Both the position numbers and the translations under genes were made by a program. This document shows positions 44,513 to 55,570 of a stretch of 64,000 nucleotides of DNA, in pieces (the first letter of the stretch is position 1; each line of letters opens with the position of its first letter). Origin of the DNA: Ceriagrion tenellum. Lineage: Eukaryota > Arthropoda > Insecta > Odonata > Coenagrionidae. The notes beneath the pieces are model-generated. The model was not told where the DNA came from. It searched no databases and saw nothing but the letters and a program-made list of their open reading frames with translations. The stretch covers positions 82,138,123 through 82,202,122 of the forward strand of contig OY720636.1 in NCBI GenBank assembly GCA_963169105.1, read 5' to 3'.

Positions 44513-44752
44513 GGCATGTCCTGCGGATGCCGGAGGAGAGGGAAGCAGAGAGAGTGTTCCCTGGACAGATGGGAGGGAAGAGACTGGTGGGAAAACTCAG
44601 AGCTCGGTGGAAAGATATAGTCAGCATGGATGCACATAAACTGCTTGGGATGAGGAATTGAAGAAGAGTGGCAGAAGATAGAGAGGAATGGAGAAGGAAA
44701 ATTGAGGATGCCAAGGCCCGAATTGGGCTGTATTGCAATCGAAGAAGAAGAA

Positions 44753-46100
44753 GATCCTATCTCTACTCGAGTGCTTTTGACGTGAAAACTTTTGTACAGG
44801 ATCCTGTCCGTCGAATGAGATGCGGGACTGCGGTCCTCTACACGTCTTTCGTTCACAACAGGCAAATGTCAAAGGTTCTCTCCTTACACCTTGCCCTCAA
44901 ATGCTAAAACTTTTGCTCCCGGTGGAGCCACTTCAGGTGCAAGAGACTTTGAATATAGTAATGAATTAATGCAATCAATATTTTTTTAGGCCAAAAGTAA
45001 TGGAGTTTGGAGTTGATTCATCAGGATGAAAAATGTATCAATTTTAAATATCAAAATCACTAAATGTGAATAATTTACTTCAGTTTTCCAGTACCTAAGG
45101 CAAGTCATCAGAATAAGCATTACATATATAACGACTCATGATAATAAGAGGTATATTTAATTTGTTTTGACTTAAGTAGTCGTAATTCAACTTCCTTGAC
45201 ATGGTTTGGAGGAAAGGAGGTTTGCTCAGGGCAGGACGGTTTTAAAAACGTCCGTAACAGTTCGCAATTTTCTTTTCGCCCTTGTATACCTTCCCCGGGT
45301 CTTTGAAAGCTTTTCTTTTCGGAACTCGAGTCTCTTGCGTCCATTTTTTTTTACTACGGGGGACATCGGTAGATGGAACGTTAAATGGTTCCTTCCGCCC
45401 ATGAGCTCGCAGTTTAATTTTGAAGACGTTATCGAATGGAGTTTTTTTTACGTAAGTTACGTCCCTTGTCCGGGGATAATATCTAGAATTAAACTCTAGT
45501 CCCATAAAAAATGTAATAGTCCCCCAACATCTCCTTCAGGCCCAACAAAACCCAGTTATGTCTCCAGTTATGACGTAAGGGAGCCTGTTACTCACTTCTG
45601 GGTATGGAATGTTATGCCGTTTATTACGCCGCATAAATTTCTCATTGTCTGAAAATTTTCAGTATCAACGGGACTGCGATAGCTCCCTTGCAAGCGGTTT
45701 CATAGAGCTCAGCAAAAATGAATAGCGAGCCCTCCTATTCATTTGCCGAAGTAAGATACAAGCATAAAATTCTTGTAGTAAAGTATCTGAGAGGAAAACC
45801 TCCCGAAAAGGAGGTTTTAAAAATGTATGTGCGCATTGAAGTTAAATCAAATATGGACACTTTAATGTATTATTGAACTTCAAGCCACTTCATGAATTAG
45901 TCCGCTTCCTCTGTGCTCCATGCCATAAGTTTTGAAACTCAAGTTTCTGCAATACTTTATGAATGGTTGCCGTGTCTTACGGGCCCCATAGTTTTATAGA
46001 ATAACTTTATATCTTGTTACTGCAACTGGCCATAAGTAAACTTGAAACTACATGGCGTTCATTGGAAGATTGGGTGAATTCCGTGGAAAAATAGTATCTT
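44753..46100. other. No supported gene
   Basis: AT-rich. A small hairpin AAAACCTCC-cgaaaa-GGAGGTTTT (45,795-45,818) is seen. Frames of 60-97 residues have no domain. Confidence 0.35.
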
Positions 46101-46160
46101 TCTATCTCCATATTTACAGAAAACAATTTCGTACTTTTCCACAGAATTTTATTTTGTGTG

Positions 46161-46200
46161 GTACGACGCGTTTCACCGACTTGTGGCATCATCAGGTACG
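46161..46200 (-). ncRNA. Hammerhead-ribozyme-like motif in Penelope-like 3' terminal repeat
   Basis: Minus strand: CGTAC, CTGATGA, T, hairpin GCC-ACAAGTC-GGT (3 bp, one G-U), GAAACGCGTC, GTAC. Stem I is a clean 4-bp GTAC/GTAC pairing; stem III is the palindrome ACGCGT; cleavage would follow the C of GTC. All of CTGATGA and GAAA are present. Departures from canonical: one extra U before stem II and a weak stem II. It is the closest to a canonical core in the window. Confidence 0.5.
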
Positions 46201-46604
46201 AAAATTCAGTCCAAACAGTACTGGTATATATACCAAAGACAGAAGAGAGGGGGATGGAAAGGGTGGGTGTGGGCGGGGAAAATGGAAAAGGAATACACAG
46301 GTTAGGTACCTTTTATTTTACTTGGTCGATTCTCCGCCCACGCGTTCTAACTTATTACATTGTACACAAAAGGCAGAAGGAAGGGGGGGGGGTTGAAAGG
46401 GAGGGTGTGGGCGGGGGTAAGGCAGCAGTTCGACAGTGGGATGGCATGGTGGAGGGGAGGTTGGGTAATGCGGAGGGACATCGGGAAATACTGACGCGGG
46501 AGTCAGGGGGTTGGGGAGGTCGGGTGGGAAAGGAATAAGGGAGGTAGGAGATGAGGACGCGGTCAGTTGGATGAAAGGGTTGGTTTTTCCAGGGTTAATT
46601 TTTC

Positions 46605-47070
46605 AGATTAATTATTTGCGGAAAAAGTAGGATGGATAGGGTGAGGAATGAGTGGGTCATGAATGAATGTGGGTCATATGCTCCAGTAATGGACGTATAT
46701 GAAAGGAGTGTGCTTCGTTGGTTTGGCCATGTTGAGAGAATGGATGAGAGTCGAATAACGAAACAGATACATGAGAGTAGAATGAATGGTGTGAGAGGTA
46801 GAGGTAGGGCGAGAAAATTGTGGTTGAATGTGGTTGAGGAAATTCTTAGGAGGAGGAATATTAGGAGTCTTAAAAACAGGAGGGCGTGCATGAAACAGTG
46901 TATGAGGGTAAATGAGGCAAAGTAGGTTTGCAAGGATAGGCCAGTATGGAGGAAATTACTGAAGCAGAGTTCGGTGTACAATTATGTATTGATGAGTGAA
47001 ATATTTTGACTGTGCCTACCCCGAAAGGGAACGGCGTGATGGGTATGTATGTATGTATGTATGTATGTAG
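46605..47070 (+). mobile_element. LINE family H, C-terminal fragment with (TATG)n tail
   Basis: Reads MDRVRNEWVMNEC, then VYERSVLRWFGHVERMDESRITKQ and RGRGRARKLWLN in an open frame (46,632-46,925), and then decayed DRPVWRKLLK. The tail is TGCCTACCCCGAAAGGGAAC followed by (TATG)n at 47,044-47,070. LRWFGHVERM...GRGR.R..W is a hallmark of LINE C-termini. Inserted within the Penelope-like element on the opposite strand. Confidence 0.85.
47044..47070. repeat. (TATG)n microsatellite, LINE H tail
   Basis: Six uninterrupted TATG units forming the 3' tail of LINE H; a visible example of a LINE tail seeding a microsatellite. Confidence 0.9.
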
Positions 47071-47079
47071 TTTTTTAGA

Positions 47080-47385
47080 GAGGAGTGGAGAGGACTGCGG
47101 AAACAATTGCTCATTACAAAGGGGTGTGTTGGGGTTTGCTAAGTACCTTTTAATCTCCATTTGTTCGAGAGCATCCATCTTCAATCCTTTGGGAAGGGTA
47201 TGTAGGATTTCGGGGAAACAATCACTGGTGTGGTTGCACTCTTGAATGTGTTTGGTGAAGAGGAAGGAAGAGCCATTATTCCTAAAACACCTCGAAGTAT
47301 GAATATGGATACTATTAACTTCCGCGAACTGAAGCCTGAAACTGTAGAGTGTATTCTTTCTATCTGATAAAAATTCCATTTTCAT
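47080..47385 (-). pseudogene. Penelope-like protein C-terminus (end of GIY-YIG region)
   Basis: The frame from 47,385 reads RCFRNNGSSFLFTKHIQECNH, SDCFPEILHTLPKG, LKMDALEQMEIKRYL and LCNEQLFPQSSPLLSK. In Penelope-like proteins the domain after the GIY-YIG motif has F..H..E..H, then LE..EI, then N.Q......PL at the end, all present here in order. The GIY-YIG core itself and the reverse transcriptase are missing. The residues after SPLLSK are simple repeats from the LINE H tail (TATG)n. No known host role. Confidence 0.75.
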
Positions 47386-49567
47386 GTTTACTGTTTTTAA
47401 GTATCAAAAACTCTCGGTAAATTGATTAAAAGGAAATTATATGCGTCTCACCGCCTTAATTTGGGAGCTACTAGCCAATTTCTGCAAAACTTGAAGTCAA
47501 AATGGGGCAGTTGCATGGAAGTGGCGCTGTATTTGGCGTATGTGGTTGTAAAAAGTGTCATTAAGAATATATTTTTTTGAATAATCGGATTTTTAATCTT
47601 ATAATTTCGGCTTTCAACAGCTAAAGTATTCCATGAGCAAGAGAGGGATAATTCTAGCGATTTGTAAAAAGTTGGATTTTGTTTTTGTTTTGACTCAAAT
47701 TTGCGATGGAACCGCCTTAATGAGCTGTCCTGAACTGCATCGTTGTTAGATCTGAGTTATTGCATGCTAAAGTATTCACCTTCGAGCCTTCAATTCTTCA
47801 TTTATTCCATCTTCGAAGGGATTACAATTAAGTAAATGCTTATTTTGTCAGTGCAAATGGTGATAAATCTTAAGGGAACAGAAGTAATGAGATTTTCTGG
47901 GAGAAAAACATGAAGTTTCTTTTATCTGGCCTTGGAATCTGACGTTCATACCATCGGTACGGCGAAAGAAAACGTGGTATCAGGCAAACCGCAGCAGATA
48001 CGGATTTTTGTTTAGTTTTTGAAATCTTCAAGGTTGAAAATAAAAAAATCAACTAATTTTTTTAATGTTTTGTAATATGCTATGTGTATCCTGTATAATC
48101 ACTTAAAAAATAATACCAACTTGTGGAATTTCCCATAAATTGCATTCTCCATTGTGTTTTTGTATGGATATTTGAACATATTTATTGTAAAACCTATCTG
48201 TATATATGTTACTTAATTTCAAAATTCCAAACAAATGCCAGTAACCAATTGTGTACTTGTATAGTTACTGTATAGATTTGCTAATGTTTGGAGCCACATA
48301 ATATTTAATGGTTGATTTAACGGAACCTGTCGACAAACCAATGAGGTTTGGCCGGACCGAAGTTCTTACGAAATAATTTAATTCTCTTTGTATTATTTTC
48401 AGAAAAGTTTCTTTTTTGTTTGTGTCAAATGTATTATTTTAAGAAGTGTTCATTTTGTTAGTACTTATTGTTTAAATTTCGAAATTTACTTTCTGAGAAT
48501 CAACAATAAACAATTTTATAAATAGAAATAGAAAAAAAATCTCAAAATGTGAAATTTTGTCTGTTACTGTCTTGGCTTGGCCGGATGGTGCTGCTCTAGA
48601 AATCTTTACGTCTCAGTGTCACACCATAGTTTTTCTATGTGCAAGACACAACTTGGTTTAGTTTTTGAAGGTTTTTTATTATTACTAAAATAAAATTGTC
48701 AAGAAACAGCTCGTGTGTTTAAAGTTATGAAAACTTTGTATTCTCATTTATTTTATGTTCTAGTACTAAGTGCTTGAAACCTAATGAGAGAGACCCCACC
48801 AGCTAGGAAAACACTCGATGTCTCATTCAGGGATCCGTAAAAGCTTTATAGAGGTGCGATACCCCTCATGCGTGCACACTCACACGGCATTTTCTATTTG
48901 AGTAACGGCTGACAGAAACACATTGCTCGCTTTAATGAGTACGGAGCTAACGTTTAGAACATTGTGAAAGGTCCTAACACGAAATTTTAATTTAATATTT
49001 TTGTGATTTTTTTTAGCATTTTTCTTGGAGAGGCGAGGGGCTAAACATATGTGACAGGTGAGGTCGCTGGCGTTAAGCCAATTTCCACTCCGCGTAAGCA
49101 GACGAGTTCTGAGAATTAAAGCAATGGAGTTGGAACACATCCACGTCCACCAGCGCGAGGAGACACAGCTCATTAAAACAAGGATAACGCCCTTAGGATC
49201 TCATCCGTTCCGCTTACAAGAAACATCTTTTGACGGAATGGTACAACATGGCGATAATTTAATATCCATTCGCCTTTTAGTCTTTTCGATTAAGATTATC
49301 ATTACTTCCATGCTATATGTACTTTTAAGGCAATTATAACGGTTCCAATAGTTACCTCGGTTTTAAGGTAGCATTTAACATTTTTTTATGGTCAGAGTCA
49401 TTAGATGGAATTTCTTGAGGAGCGACTTGGTTTGAGAATAGTTTCCACTCGGGAAAGGTCATTTTTCGGCAACCACTCAAGTAAAAAAATACCCTTTCCT
49501 TGTTGGAAACACTAATGAAGCTCCCTCAGAAACAAGTTACCATATATTAGTTTCATAAAAAATGCTG
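47386..49567. other. AT-rich DNA, no supported gene
   Basis: Over 2 kb without a recognisable frame, repeat or transposon end. Frames of 60-97 residues have no motif. Confidence 0.4.
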
Positions 49568-49729
49568 GAAATTCCACAAAAGAAAAATCATCTGGCTTGA
49601 CCGGGACTCGTACCCTAATCCCTAATTCCCATCCGAGTTCTTTGAAATGGCGAAAGTACTCGGCCGGAAATCGAGGGATCCGGGTTCAAGTCCCGGTCGA
49701 GCCGGATGATTTTTCCCCTGTGGAATTTC
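49568..49729. mobile_element. tRNA-derived foldback element, 162 bp
   Basis: Arms 49,568-49,638 and 49,658-49,729 (about 71 bp) around a 19-bp loop. The right arm contains GGATCCGGGTTCAAGTCCCG GTCGAGCCGG (shown in two parts): a T-arm with the pol III B-box GGTTCAAGTCC and a 3' acceptor-like end. The left arm is its diverged complement. No complete A-box and D-arm are visible, so this is not a working tRNA gene but a SINE-like or foldback unit built from a tRNA 3' half. Confidence 0.75.
49658..49710 (+). other. tRNA 3'-half-like sequence
   Basis: ACTCGGCCGGAAATCGAGGG, then ATCCGGGTTCAAGTCCCGG and TCGAGCCGG. CCGGG/CCCGG forms a 5-bp T-stem around TTCAAGT. An anticodon stem-loop is not clear, and the 5' half of a tRNA is absent. 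Confidence 0.5.
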
Positions 49730-49860
49730 GCTCGTTTGTGCATTGCGCGTGACCCCGAAAAGTTATCCGTGGCTATTTCTGGTGTACTCGTAAAATGTCC
49801 AAAAAATATTCCTTAAAATTAATATTAATTCTAAATGATTTAAGATTTTCCCGGTGTATT

Positions 49861-50095
49861 ATATTTAAATATCTTTCTCGGGCTTCGCACCGGGTAATGT
49901 TTTCATAATCCGCCGACGCTTCGGAAAACGACTTGTTCTCCATTTTCAAGGCACGTGTTATTTCCGCCGTGACCACTATAACACTGAACTAATATTAACA
50001 CGTGCCTTGAAAATGGAAAACAAGTCGTTTTCCAAAACGTCGGCGGAATATGAAAACATTACCCGGTGCGAAGCCCGAGAAAGATATTTAAATAT
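49861..50095. mobile_element. 235-bp foldback with hammerhead-like arms
   Basis: Arms 49,861-49,960 and 49,996-50,095 (100 bp) around a 35-bp loop. Landmarks: ATATTTAAATATCTTTCTCG outermost, then GGCTTCGCACCGGGTAATG, CCGCCGACG, and GGAAAACGACTTGTTCTCC next to TTTTCAAGGCACGTG. A solo arm of the same family is at 11.3 kb. No coding. Confidence 0.85.
50002..50045 (+). ncRNA. Hammerhead-like motif, 49.9-kb foldback
   Basis: GTGCC, TTGAAAAT, stem GGAAAA-CAAGTCG-TTTTCC (6 bp), AAAACGTC, GGCG. Stem I TGCC/GGCG pairs 4 bp including a G-U. Stem III is the palindrome ACGT. The left-arm sister (49,915-49,952, minus) keeps GGAGAA/TTTTCC and GAAGCGTC. The 11.3-kb copy retains GAAACGTC, so the ancestral form had GAAAC. 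Confidence 0.45.
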
Positions 50096-51060
50096 TAATT
50101 CTACTTAGATAAATATGTTTAGGAGCATTATTTTCTCTTGTTAGGCCTTAAATTGCCTCCTCCACTAACTTGGCTCCCTCGAGCTTCTCATTTTTAATCC
50201 ACCCCCAGTTTACACGTTAGTTACTGTTCGTTATATGATGCACAGTCTATCACTTTCATATATATTATGAGGAAAGGGTAATTAAGTTTTATAAATTTTA
50301 TCGGAAAATTACTTTTAAAATTGTTTCCCTGAAGTAATTCGATGATATGGCTGGTGATCAATTAAATCGGATTCCGTGAAATTAAAACGTAGACGAACGT
50401 GACAAAATTACGCTCGTGACGCGCACGTAGAAATTTCATATACCGTCGATTCCGTACGCGGAAGTTTAATTAGCCGTTCAACACATCACTGCGCATTAAA
50501 TACAGTCGGATCAGGGCTTCAAACGAACCATGGCCGTGAAACATTTCGGACGGTACACCCGCGCACCGTTTGGAGCGAATATGCATTTCATGCGAAAGCT
50601 TAATTCTTCATTTAAGCCTAATTCAAGTTCAAAGCTTAATTTTAATTTAAGTTCCAATTTAAAAGGACTTTACTCACGTTTAATTTACTCGAACCGAGTT
50701 CGATTGTTCACGCCGCCATAGTTTCCGTGCGCGAGCAACATACGGGAAAAAAGTAAAAGACGAAAACTTCAATTAGCCACCTCTTCCCCCCTCCCCCCCC
50801 TTGCCCCTCGAATTTTCGCACGTGCGGCGCACACGAATCCATCGCGTGAAATGCAGTGCATACAACTCTGCAATCGTTTCTACCTTTTTCACAAAGCTCG
50901 CGGAGATGAATCCCAAAACCCCGGATGCAGGCCAGAAAGCGGCCGCCTTTGTTCCGCCGTGCATGAAACAACAAGGGCGAACGAACCGCGCGCGGCCGCC
51001 CGCCAATTAATAAAAGGCTAGAAATCAAACACCTCATTTATCAGAACGCGCAAATATCCC
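50096..51060. other. No supported gene
   Basis: AT-rich then rising GC. Frames near 50.7-51.0 kb are short and without motif. Confidence 0.35.
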
Positions 51061-52280
51061 CGGTTTTTTAAATTATTTGTGCGCCGCGCTGGCGAAATCG
51101 GGGCTCGTCACGAAGGGAGCGAGGTAGGGGGAGGTCGGATTAGCATCCAGACATTACACCCATTGGGCAGGAGGGCGGACGTGAGGGCGGCGCCCGGTGT
51201 AACGCTTCACCATCACGGGGCGCCACACATGACCGCACCCCCGTGATTCCTTGATACTACCAAAGCACGGATGCAAGTGAGGGAGAGAGTCGGTGGAGAG
51301 ACCAGACGACCGACCCACCGACCCTCCATTACTCACAGCATCCCACCACCTCCAGCAAACCCTCTCAGTCTCTCCCAACACCGACACCGCAGGCTCTCTA
51401 CCCGTGTTAGCAACGAAGTATTAGCCGGGATTGGTGCGACCCGGGCAACGGAGTCGGGATCCCTACACTTTGGCACGGGCGGCGCGCGGACGGGCGAGGC
51501 TTAGAGCGACGCTAGATCGGATTCTATGGTTAACCCGTGCGCGGAGTAGGATTTGGGAACGGTGGGACGCGACGTACTACGGGAAGGGGGGGGACTCAAA
51601 TGCGGTCGACGCCTGTACTATAACTCTCTCTATATCCGCCCGCCTTCCGCAGGGACGGGCTGCATTTCAATCCAAGGGGGGGGGGGCGGCGGTATCCTCG
51701 CCTCGTCGCACGTGGCACGAGACCGCCGATTGCTTCATCCACGGACCGGAATAAAAAAGAAGAACTCCATCAGATAGCGAAGAGGGAGACATGCACACTC
51801 TCGAACCCAGATGTTCAGATATCGGGGAAGTGAGCCTGCGGTCGGGATGTTTAGGTCTCGGGGGAGAGGTTCTCTCCGTCTCCTAGAGCGGCCGAGGGAG
51901 GGGTCAGATAGGAAGAACCGATTGGTCAGCAAGTCTCATGCCCTCTCTCTCTCGATTCTCTCCACTTCCTCTCCACATCCCTTCATTCTCCTGTCCCTTT
52001 TCCGCCTCGTCAGTCTCATTCTGGACCCGGCCGAGAGTCGTGTCTCAACCACTCCCCTCACAACGCCCCAGCTCGCAACGGCACCCGTGGTTCTCGTCCG
52101 GTGGGTATTCGTAGCCGCCGGCGATGGTTGCAAATAGGTGTGAATGGGCACTGGTCACCGACGCGGACGCCGCCCACTTCCCTTCACACCCCCGATCCCT
52201 TCACCGCCAACGGGCCCGCCGGACAGTCCCCGCAACCATCTCTCGATAAACCTCACATCTCTTTACGAATGAAGGCATCA
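51060..52280. promoter_or_regulatory. CpG island without an identified gene
   Basis: CpG-dense DNA with clusters such as GGCGGCGCCCGG and GGCGGCGCGCGGACG. Long G runs (GGGGGGGG at 51,587 and about 51,677-51,686) occur. Frames of 60-108 residues appear on both strands but none has conserved residues. May be a promoter of a gene to either side. Confidence 0.35.
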
Positions 52281-53947
52281 TGAGCTGACACCCGCGGGGA
52301 TGTTCCCTTCAATTCCGACCCTTCTCCACACACACCCACTACCACTTCCCCTTTCAACGTCCTGTGATCCGCCACAAATCCCAGCCTCCGCCATTCTTTC
52401 TCAACTCATCTCCAGCATCACCCAATATCCTCTCCGAAGATTCCCACGATCAAAAGCCCGCAGACTCCCACTGCAATCGCCGGCTACGCGTCTTTTTATT
52501 TCACCGGCTTGGGATTTATCACCGGTGCAGAAGATAGATGTTCCATTGGGTGGCGCGGAACTTTCAAAGGTCTCCACCGGCTCACGTCCCCTCCACTTTA
52601 AACACGGAATTCAATTCTTTAGTCATCAAGCATAGAAAGTGTTAATCTGGGAGTCGAATCGAGTGATTTTTTTGAGTGCTGATGTATACTATTTAACTCT
52701 GGTGTTATCTCTCATTATATTTCGTGTCACATCATTATCCGCATACTCTGCTTTAACAGTAAAATTCACGGAGCCCCTGATGTAAGTTGAAAGTTCATAG
52801 AACAAATAATATATGTATTGATAAAATTTGTATACCTCGAGCTTGGAATGTGCCATATTGCCTGGGCGTTTTTCATATGCTGATTTGTCAATTATTCACA
52901 ACGTACGTTAATTCTAACGACACACTTGAGAGCGAGCGTTCTTGAAATAAACGCAAGCTCAAGTGCATTTCTCTTACCTCTGTTTATAGGTATATAAATA
53001 TTTTTTCAAAAACCACTCAACCGTTCCTACTGAGATTCAGTATTTAAGGTTTTTAGGGTACGTGGAATCCATTCGAGTAAAGGTCCTTGAGTCCACTGAT
53101 TGGGCCCCTATTTTTCTTCATAATAATAACATTGGAATAATTGCATAGGTATTTTTTTAGTTTTTTAATTATGTAAAGTCTCTATATCAGGTTCAAATTT
53201 TGATTATCGGATAACAGAAAGAGGAAATAATTTAGTTTTTGCAATCAATTTTGTCAAAAATTTCGTTTTTGTTAAAAATTACGTTTTCAGTGACAAAATT
53301 TTCAATTATTTCAACTTCAACAATTTTTCCTCAAAAATTTCCCCCGAGCCTTTACGGCATATCTTATTTTATTAAAGGAGCTATATTTACATATATGTAT
53401 GTATATTTATGTTCATATTTAAAATTTCCACACACTATTGATAAAAAAATAGTGAATGCAACTTTTGTGATATATAAATATATAATAAACATAATCATAA
53501 GAAATACCACTTCAAGGTAAGTGAGCCTTCGGAGTTTTACATTTCCTTCACGATTGATGGGAAAATTATTCGATTATATTGTAAGAATTTATTTAATTTA
53601 AATTGGAGTGGCGAGGTATAAATGAGACATTAGGACATTTCGTGAGTGTCCTCGTCATAAAACATGGCTTGCGAATTATTATGCTCTCGTAGCCACTTGA
53701 AACTTGACTCTCGGAGCAAGATAGTAGAAATAAATATATTTCTGCGTAACTACAGGCCTTTATATGACTTATTGACGACTGAGTAGCCAAAGTGATTTTA
53801 TCGAACAGACTGATTGGTTTTCCTGCATTCAATTAAGGAGAGATATAGAGATCAGATATCAGTATTTAGACAGGCCTAAAATCAACCCAACAAGGATTAC
53901 ATGGATCAAAATTATCAATTCACTCAAATCATGCCAAATATTAATAT
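52281..53947. other. AT-rich DNA, nothing recognised
   Basis: No domain-bearing frame; GTATGTATGTATATTTATG near 53,396 is a short simple run. Confidence 0.4.
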
Positions 53948-54437
53948 CACGACATAATAGGCTCAAATTATCGGTCGGGTTATCTAACTAATTCAATTCG
54001 TCAGCAACATGTAGCTAATATACATGAGATTTAATGTCGAATGTGATACCATTGTCGTAACATGCCATTTTCAAATACCTAGCATCTCACAATAGTTTTT
54101 CTCCACAATTGAATATTCTGACGCTTGAATTTATTTCTCTTTCGTCTCGATCATTCTTATTCAGGTGCAACTCCTCATCGGTAATGGGTCCATAATCCGT
54201 CCGGTTCGAAGTAATAGGTTTGATCGAGTTATCTAATTAATGCATTTCTTCAGCAACAATAAGATAATGATAATGAAATTTTAGGTATAATAGTGCAACC
54301 ATTGTCGTAACATGCCATTTTTTCAAATAGTCAACATCTCACAGTATTTTTTCCCTACAGTTAAATATTCTGACGCTTGAATTCATTTCCCTTTCGCCTC
54401 GATCATTCTTACTTAGGTGCAATTCCTCATCGGTTAT
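53948..54437 (+). repeat. 250-bp tandem duplication, two copies
   Basis: ATTGTCGTAACATGCCATTT occurs at 54,051 and again at 54,301, exactly 250 bp apart. Upstream TCAGCAACA and downstream AATATTCTGACGCTTGAATT and TCGATCATTCTTA also repeat. About 85-90% identical by eye. Units run roughly 53,950-54,190 and 54,215-54,437. No coding capacity. Confidence 0.85.
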
Positions 54438-54700
54438 TGCAAAAGGTAAAGTGAGATGGGAGAATTACGTTGGCAAGAATGGATGGTGGACTCTTATTCA
54501 AATGAGCGCAGTGAATGTGAATAGACATCACGCCGGTACCCTCCATCTATACAAGAACTGTAAATCTGGAGAAAACATTTAACGATTATACCCCCGTAAA
54601 CTTCAGTCTCCATCGACGCCTCAGTTCCGGATACTCGATTCCTCTCCGCCATTCCTCGGCAGCTCAACATCCCGTCCCTAATGACGCAAATGACCTCAGC
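54438..54700. other. Spacer
   Basis: No feature seen. Confidence 0.3.
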
Positions 54701-55570
54701 TGTCGATCGCCTCCGCTGATAACTACCAATTCATTCACTCCCCCCCTCTCCCCCCGCACACATTCGCCGGGCGCTCAGCCATCGAAGAGCGCCGGGGACA
54801 GGAGTCACACTTCCCACGCAAAGGGGTGGTGACAGGATGGAGCGTGGGGAATGGGGATGGAGGAGGTGGAGGGGCGAAAGGAGGATCAGACGGCGCTGGG
54901 GATTGAAAGGAGGAAAGACGAGGGATGGAGAAATAGAGAGGGACGGAAAGAAAGAGAGGCGACGGTAATAAAAGTAAGAAAAAAATAGGAGGGGGAAGGA
55001 GCCACATGGATTTGCGGCGTCAGCATGCGCATAAAAAAATTATTCCGGCACACGGAGTGAGGGGAAAATAAAATAAAGATCGAAGACGTCTGGAAGGGTG
55101 AGAAGGAAGGGAAGGAAGCTCGCCCCGCCGCCCCTCCCGTGCGGGGGCAGGAAGGTTGTTGATGCGGGGGTGAGAAAAGGGTGCATTTAGGGACGGAGAG
55201 GAGGCGGAGGGATGTTGTCGGCGAGGTGTGCTGAAGAAGAGATGAGAGACTGGTTGCGAGGAGGGAGGTGAGACGGGAGGAAGTTGCGAACCTCCTTGGG
55301 AACGTCTGAGAGGACGAGAGGGGGGAAAAGGAATTGATGAGCAAGTGAAGGCTGGTGATTGGAGACGGGATGCATGGAAGTCCTGACGAGTGGGGAGGAG
55401 GAGATGGTGTCGGGGGCGGAGGCGGCTTGACGGAGGCCTGCGGAAGGGTGAGGGAGGTGCGATAAACGCGAGGACGGAGGGGTGGAGGGGCGGAGAGAGG
55501 ATACAAAGACAGCAATTAGGGAGGAGGCCTCCGGAGGCGGAGGGGGAGGGTTGGAGCAGGCGAGAGAGAA
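54700..55570. other. Purine-rich (GA-rich) island
   Basis: The plus strand is strongly G/A-rich from about 54,830 to 55,570 (GGAGGTGGAGG, GGAAGGGAAGGAAG). The corresponding long minus-strand frames (209 and 137 residues) are Pro/Ser/Leu/Phe-rich mirrors of this composition, with no motif. No gene supported. Confidence 0.5.

Larger units (their letters stand above)
43640..44745 (+). mobile_element. LINE family G, C-terminal part split by a hAT element
   Basis: Before the insertion (43,640-43,880) it reads YNPLIRAVRLVPYGCESWSITVKKSAELLDRVERKVLR, a stop, then MRLRWAGHV. After it (44,513-44,745) it reads HVLRMPEEREAERVFPGQMGG, KLRARWKDIV and REEWRRKIEDAKARIGL, with a GAAGAAGAAGAAG tail at 44,740-44,752. 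Joining the two at the target duplication restores the common LINE motif RW.GHV.RM. Related to family F. Confidence 0.8.
46105..47385 (-). mobile_element. Penelope-like element remnant, interrupted by LINE H
   Basis: Minus strand. The coding end (47,385 to about 47,090) is followed, past a nested LINE (46,605-47,070), by a pyrimidine-rich 3' region (purine/G-rich on the plus strand, 46,240-46,560) and a hammerhead-like motif at 46,161-46,200. Layout, a C-terminal coding part and then a ribozyme in the terminal repeat, is that of Penelope-like retroelements. The copy at 32.5 kb has the same order. The RT core is not in the window, so the copy is 5' truncated. Confidence 0.7.

Noticed and set aside
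44224..44661. 145-residue plus-strand ORF across the hAT/LINE junction
   Set aside because: It runs antisense to the hAT dimerisation domain and then into the LINE; it is a fused shadow frame and not a gene.
49658..49730. Intact tRNA gene
   Set aside because: T-arm and 3' end are present but no D-arm, A-box or clear anticodon stem; it lies in one arm of an inverted repeat.
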